In this document: positions 59,095 to 64,000 of the stretch, in pieces
How the letters are laid out: the number at the start of each line of letters is the position of its first letter
How positions within the stretch are numbered: the stretch's first letter is position 1
Program-made: the position numbers and the translations under genes
NCBI RefSeq assembly: GCF_033807715.1
Contig: NC_084597.1
Location: forward strand, 7,830,369 to 7,894,368
DNA from: Cololabis saira
Taxonomy: Eukaryota > Chordata > Actinopteri > Beloniformes > Belonidae
DNA: 64,000 bases
Direction of reading: 5' to 3'
Notes under the pieces: model-generated
Seen by the model: the letters and a program-made list of their open reading frames with translations, nothing else
Database searches by the model: none
What the model was told of the DNA's origin: nothing

Positions 59095-59952
59095 CTGTAA
59101 ATACCAAATAAAGAGTTTAAATAAATAGCAATAGTAAAAGTGATAATAATAATAATAATAAAGCTAAAACAATAGCCACAAAATGACATGAAAACCCAAG
59201 CACAATAAAACATATTTAAACAAAACACGACGCAGGCAAGAAGCATGCAGAAACAAAACTGACAAAGTTGGTTTGACTGTAAAAACAAAAGTGAACCAAT
59301 GATGATGAAGAGGAACATTCAGGGAAGTACAAGAACAAAAAAATCATTTAGGTTTTTACGAAAAATTAAAGAAATCAGTAAGGGGCTGTTTTATGTTATT
59401 ATCCACGTAAAGTCTGTACTAGTCATTTACGTACCCAGGATGCATCAGAAACGCTCTCGTACATTAAAAGATGTGAACATATCTTTACTATAACACCAGA
59501 AATGTCAGATTCATCATCTCTATCAACTTCATCCTCGTCAGGGTCACGGAGGCCTTTCTACGTTGGCTTCAAGCAGAAAGGTAAGGATCATTCTGCAGGG
59601 CCAAATACAAGCACTCTTACGGTCAATTAAAAAAAAAAAAAAAGATGCCAATGTCCCTTACTTGCATGTTATTAACGTTATCCAGAGAAAATCCACAAGA
59701 TCACCAAGAATATGGGAATGCTGCGTGTTGTACCTGGAATTTTGACTAATAATCTTCTAATTATGGAGGCAATATTGCTACCCAGTACGACACAATGACT
59801 ACCCAAAAAAGCCAATAACATAAAAGAGAAAACTCACAGCTGGCAAGTAAAATTTGCATTTTTTAAAATATCAAATGAGACTTTTTGGAAAAGAGTTGAT
59901 GGGTCCAATTATTGCCGTATTGGTGCCCAAGCTGTTTTGCTGCAACAAAAGG
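59095..59952 (-). other. add1 intron sequence
   Basis: Unassigned, with ATT repeats near 59140-59160. Plus-strand open frames of about 60 codons at 59299-59745 show no domain. Confidence 0.45.
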
Positions 59953-59960
59953 CTTTAAGG

Positions 59961-60450
59961 CAGGGGTGTCAAACTCATTTTGCTTGGCGGGCCGGATTTT
60001 ACCAATTTTTTTCTCGTGGGCCGCACGCTCAAAATAACAAAAACGGAGCGAAAAATGTTTTTTTCTAATACTTTTTTTTTTACTATTGTAAAACTGAAAT
60101 TCTCAGAATAAATATCTTCTATCATCTTTTTTAGCAATTATATTTTTCCTGTGAAAATATATAATAGTAGTCAGTTAATAAAAATAAACTACCGTCTACA
60201 AAGAAATAAAATCAGCAAATGCATTCTAGAAAACAAAAAAAAAATGTCGAAAACTGCTCTATTTGTGGAATAACGATGGATTTGTAGAAGAAATATATTA
60301 TCGGATATGCTGCGATTCATGGCAATTATTTATGCCTTTCTTTTTAGTAAATTAACATTTCGTTTCTTTGCATTGGAAACTTCTCGCGGGCCGCATGAAA
60401 ATCTCTCACGCGCCGAATGCGGCCCGCGGGCCGCACATTTGACACCCCTG
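59961..60450. mobile_element. hAT MITE, CAGGGGTGTCAAAC family, short copy
   Basis: Perfect 8-bp duplication CTTTAAGG (59953-59960 and 60451-60458) around CAGGGGTGTCAAACTC and its inverted partner. About 60-75% of the length is collinear with the copy at 44140; the difference is an internal deletion near 60090. Confidence 0.9.
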
Positions 60451-60458
60451 CTTTAAGG

Positions 60459-61012
60459 GTTTAAGTGGACGACAAAATATGCTATATAACTTAAACCTTT
60501 CATGATTCTCAGAGCTGGTGGTACTTTATTATATACAGATAATTTCAAGTGTGTCACAGATGACGATTGGTTGAAGCTCTAAATGAAACGGCAGAGGATT
60601 AACACTATGTTAAACAACATCATCAAAAAAAAACGTTTCTCATCATCATTGATATAACGTCTTAACTTAAAAAAAAAGAAAAAAAAACACCAGGAGAGTC
60701 ACGCTGAAGATCGAAGAGAACATCACGGATGAGAGGGGGTGGAGGTGAGGAGTGGGCAGTGGTGTGAGGTGGTGGGAGAGCGAGAGATGGCTGACTGAGG
60801 CGATGGGGCTGGCTTACGAAGCGAGAGTGGCAGTGAGGGGTGAGCTGGCATCACCAAAGTCATTTTCCAGGCTGATACACAACAACAAGGACGACAGAGA
60901 TAAGAGAGAAACACATGCGAGAACACTCGCCCATTTCGTGACCCACAGAAAAATAAATAAAAATTAGACAAGTCACGGTCACTACATAAAAACTACAGAA
61001 GAGCATCCTTCC
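60459..61012 (-). other. add1 intron sequence
   Basis: Unassigned. A purine-rich block at 60730-60850 gives open frames on both strands without splice-site support. Confidence 0.4.
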
Positions 61013-61064
61013 TGCAAAGGATGATACATTTTATTGATATGCTGAATTACTCCTAAATAGGCAC

Positions 61065-61936
<872 letters not shown>

Positions 61937-61989
61937 CTGCAAAGGATGATACATTTTATTGATCTGCTAAATTACTCCTAAATAGGCCC

Positions 61990-63170
61990 TAATCCTTTTG
62001 TAAACCTGGTAATGCCCAGCACGATGGAGGGGAAATAAAAATAAAACATTTTCTTTCACCAAACTGAACAAATAGGAAGTGAAGAGGGAAAAAAAATCCT
62101 CATGCAAAATATTTTATATTTTCAAAGTAAGCATGTTACTCGCAGGGAAAGGGAGTGGGGGGTAAAAACAAAACATGACTTAATTCCTAAGTCTGATCCC
62201 AAGGGGTTCTGGATGGGAACAGCTGGGCTGGGTTTGGGCTGGTTGAGTATGGCATGAACATGTAAACACGATATACTCACTGAGAAAGAGTCTTACAACA
62301 CAACAACTCCTACTTTCCCAAAAGGAGACAATTGATTCAAAAGGTCAGGTCAAATTTCAATTTTTGTTTTCAAGTTTTTCCTTCTTTTTTTTTTTCTTCC
62401 TTTCATTAGATCCACTCATGCAGGGCTTGAGGTGTGCAAAGCCACTTTCAGAATAAAACTGAAAACATAAATTATAAAACACAAATAAAAACCATAACAG
62501 AGGCAACATAATTATGCAACTGGAAGCAGTTGCAAGCTTTAAAAGGAAAGTAAAAAATAAGCAGGCTGCATAATTCTTTGATAAAGAAATGCTTGTGTTT
62601 ACATCTAATACTAATTTCCAGATATGTGTAACATATCCGCAACTATTTTTGAACTATAAATATTCTCAGATGCATGCTACTTTCCTCATCTATCGACTGA
62701 AATACCTAATTATTAAACAATTACTTTACAAAGCAGTGAGATGTGTTATTCTGGTAAATATCAGCTTAATCTGTTGACAATTTTGCCCGGAATATCTTTA
62801 AGCAGCAAAGTAAGCCAATATCAAGATGCAAAGGAAAAATTTAGATTTAAAAAGAGTCGTTAAAAGAGTAGATGGCGTTGTCAGCAGCAACTTCACCTCG
62901 TCTTGCCACATTCACCGTTTAGAGGACTCATGCCACACCCCTGCTGCTCGCTCCTCTGGGAAAAACATCAACACCAACAATGCATCTCACTTCCACACAT
63001 GCAGTGGGGCATGCTGTGGGCCGGCGGCCTGGCATCACCGAGAACCAGGAGACCAGTACGGGGAGGAAAAACTAAACACAGAGGCCCAACTAACAATATA
63101 TTTAACTGGCAAAGTTAGAAATGTTTGTTTCGTGAAAGATTGAGGAGGATTATACTGGTTGGTACTAGGG
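61990..63170 (-). other. add1 intron sequence
   Basis: Unassigned. The frames at 62826-63143 overlap on one strand without splice signals or known motifs. Confidence 0.4.
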
Positions 63171-63611
63171 CTGGGCGATATATCGAGATTTTAATATATA
63201 TCGATATATTTTCAAACGCGATATGGTACGAGACAATATCGTTTATATCGATTATTAAAAAAAAAAAAAAACTTTTTTTTTAATGATTTTGATATAGCTT
63301 ATTTTGTGACAAATTGACTTGAATGTTTTATTTGAGATTTGTACGAATGTTTTGTTATTTGCACAACTGTCAACCTCAGTGGAAAAGTCTGCCTGTTACT
63401 GTCTACATTGTATTAATTGTACAGTGTATTTTAAATTTAATTGTTATGCAGGAAAGGGATATTTTATTCAAGAAGCATTTTATTCTATATATGCAAGCAG
63501 TTTATTTTTATTTCATTTTTTTATACATTTTGATATTGTGCAGACCTCTGTTAATAAAGGAACCTGTGTGACATTTGGCACGAGGCTTTGTATTAAAACT
63601 GACTGTTTTAG
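63171..63611. mobile_element. hAT, TAGGGCTGGGCGATAT family, interrupted copy
   Basis: The left end TAGGGCTGGGCGATATATCG and the following 430 bp match the copy at 54913 in reverse orientation, including the frame MNVLFEICTNVLLFAQLSTS. The match stops at about 63611, where LINE sequence begins; the other terminus may lie beyond the window. Confidence 0.8.
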
Positions 63612-64000
63612 CTCGTAGACGTATTCTACTTCAATGGAAGGACCAAAAACCTCCATCTCCCAATTCTTGGTTGAAAGACCTGATGTCATTTTTATATTTA
63701 GAGAAAATTAAATAAGGTATTAGGGGTTGCTCTGATAAGTTTTCTTATATTTGGGAACCTATTCTTTCTTTTGTTAATTCTTTGGCATCCTTGGAAGATT
63801 AATTTAATCTGATTTAATTTAATTACAGGGAAGTATGATATTGCTAACCATGTCTATTTTTTGTAGGGTTCCTCTTATGTCAGTTTATTTTAATTTTTTA
63901 TTTTATTTATCTTATTTCGTATTTTTAAATTATTTTTTTTTTTTAATTTTTCTTGTTGTTTTGCGTGTCCTGTATTTTATTTTATTACTTTATTTTTCCT
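63612..64000 (+). mobile_element. L1-type LINE 3' fragment, 5'-truncated
   Basis: The plus strand reads RRRILLQWKDQKPPSPNSWL, KDLMSFLYLEKIK and later KFSYIWEPILSFVNSL, the C-terminus of L1/Tx1-type ORF2, ending in a stop and followed by a T-rich 3' UTR that runs off the window. The start is directly joined to the hAT element, consistent with a 5'-truncated insertion into it. Confidence 0.6.

Noticed and set aside
60720..60900. Possible additional add1 exon on the minus strand
   Set aside because: A CAG acceptor-like and GTAAGC donor-like pair exists, but the enclosed 54 nt has a stop in one frame, a frame mismatch in others, and no similarity to the adducin neck region that should precede the WTKEEG exon.

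Overview
This is eukaryotic nuclear DNA, almost certainly from a teleost fish. The evidence is spliced exons of a vertebrate adducin gene separated by kilobase introns, long AT-rich non-coding stretches, and a dense load of transposons typical of teleosts: hAT MITEs with 8-bp target duplications, TTAA-flanked elements, PIF/Harbinger-like and pogo-like elements, an L1/Tx1-type LINE, CR1/L2- and I-like LINE fragments, a tRNA-derived SINE and an endogenous-retrovirus relic. The species cannot be named from the sequence alone.

The one confidently identified host gene is add1 (alpha-adducin) on the minus strand. The window holds its 3' half: seven coding exons between 59094 and 36552, one short alternative exon at 42226-42259, and a 3' UTR of about 2.4 kb ending at a polyadenylation signal near 34188. 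The exons encode the neck and tail, ending in the basic MARCKS-related domain. All splice phases agree (0/0, 0/0, 0/0, 0/1, 1/1, 1/1, 1). The 34-nt exon shifts the frame and completes a stop codon across its downstream junction, giving a short alternative C-terminus. A 309-nt in-frame exon adds 103 Ser/Pro/Ala-rich residues to the tail. Exons for the head domain lie beyond position 64000.

Region by region. 1-5100: two TTAA-flanked elements and weak hAT remnants. 5100-10000: a decayed endogenous retrovirus (5' LTR, His-type primer site, gag-like, integrase-like and env-like debris) invaded by other repeats. 10153-11353: a pogo-family element whose transposase frame contains an in-frame 27-bp minisatellite. 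11800-13800: Harbinger-like elements. 14078-17421: an array of four ~0.8-kb tandem units abutting a CpG island (17425-17885) with a CTCF-type motif and a strong minus-strand splice donor, a candidate promoter. 18000-21340: hAT elements and LINE 3' fragments. 21341 to about 31200: one L1/Tx1 LINE on the minus strand with recognisable ORF1, endonuclease, reverse transcriptase and C-terminal segments, split by at least six nested insertions. 31300-33750: more nested elements. 34165-59094: add1, with introns packed with hAT, pogo, P-like, mariner and foldback elements. 59100-64000: upstream add1 intron with further hAT elements, ending in a plus-strand L1-type LINE fragment.

The most noteworthy signals are the two unusual add1 exons; a 0.6-kb foldback element inside the add1 3' UTR; foldback elements whose arms are built of short tandem motifs with 5-6 bp target duplications; a hAT family carrying GAAA/GAAG microsatellites in all three copies; the pogo transposase with a 9-residue repeat array; and a P-like element whose THAP exon is split exactly by a hAT insertion. 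No CRISPR array, operon or other prokaryotic system is present.
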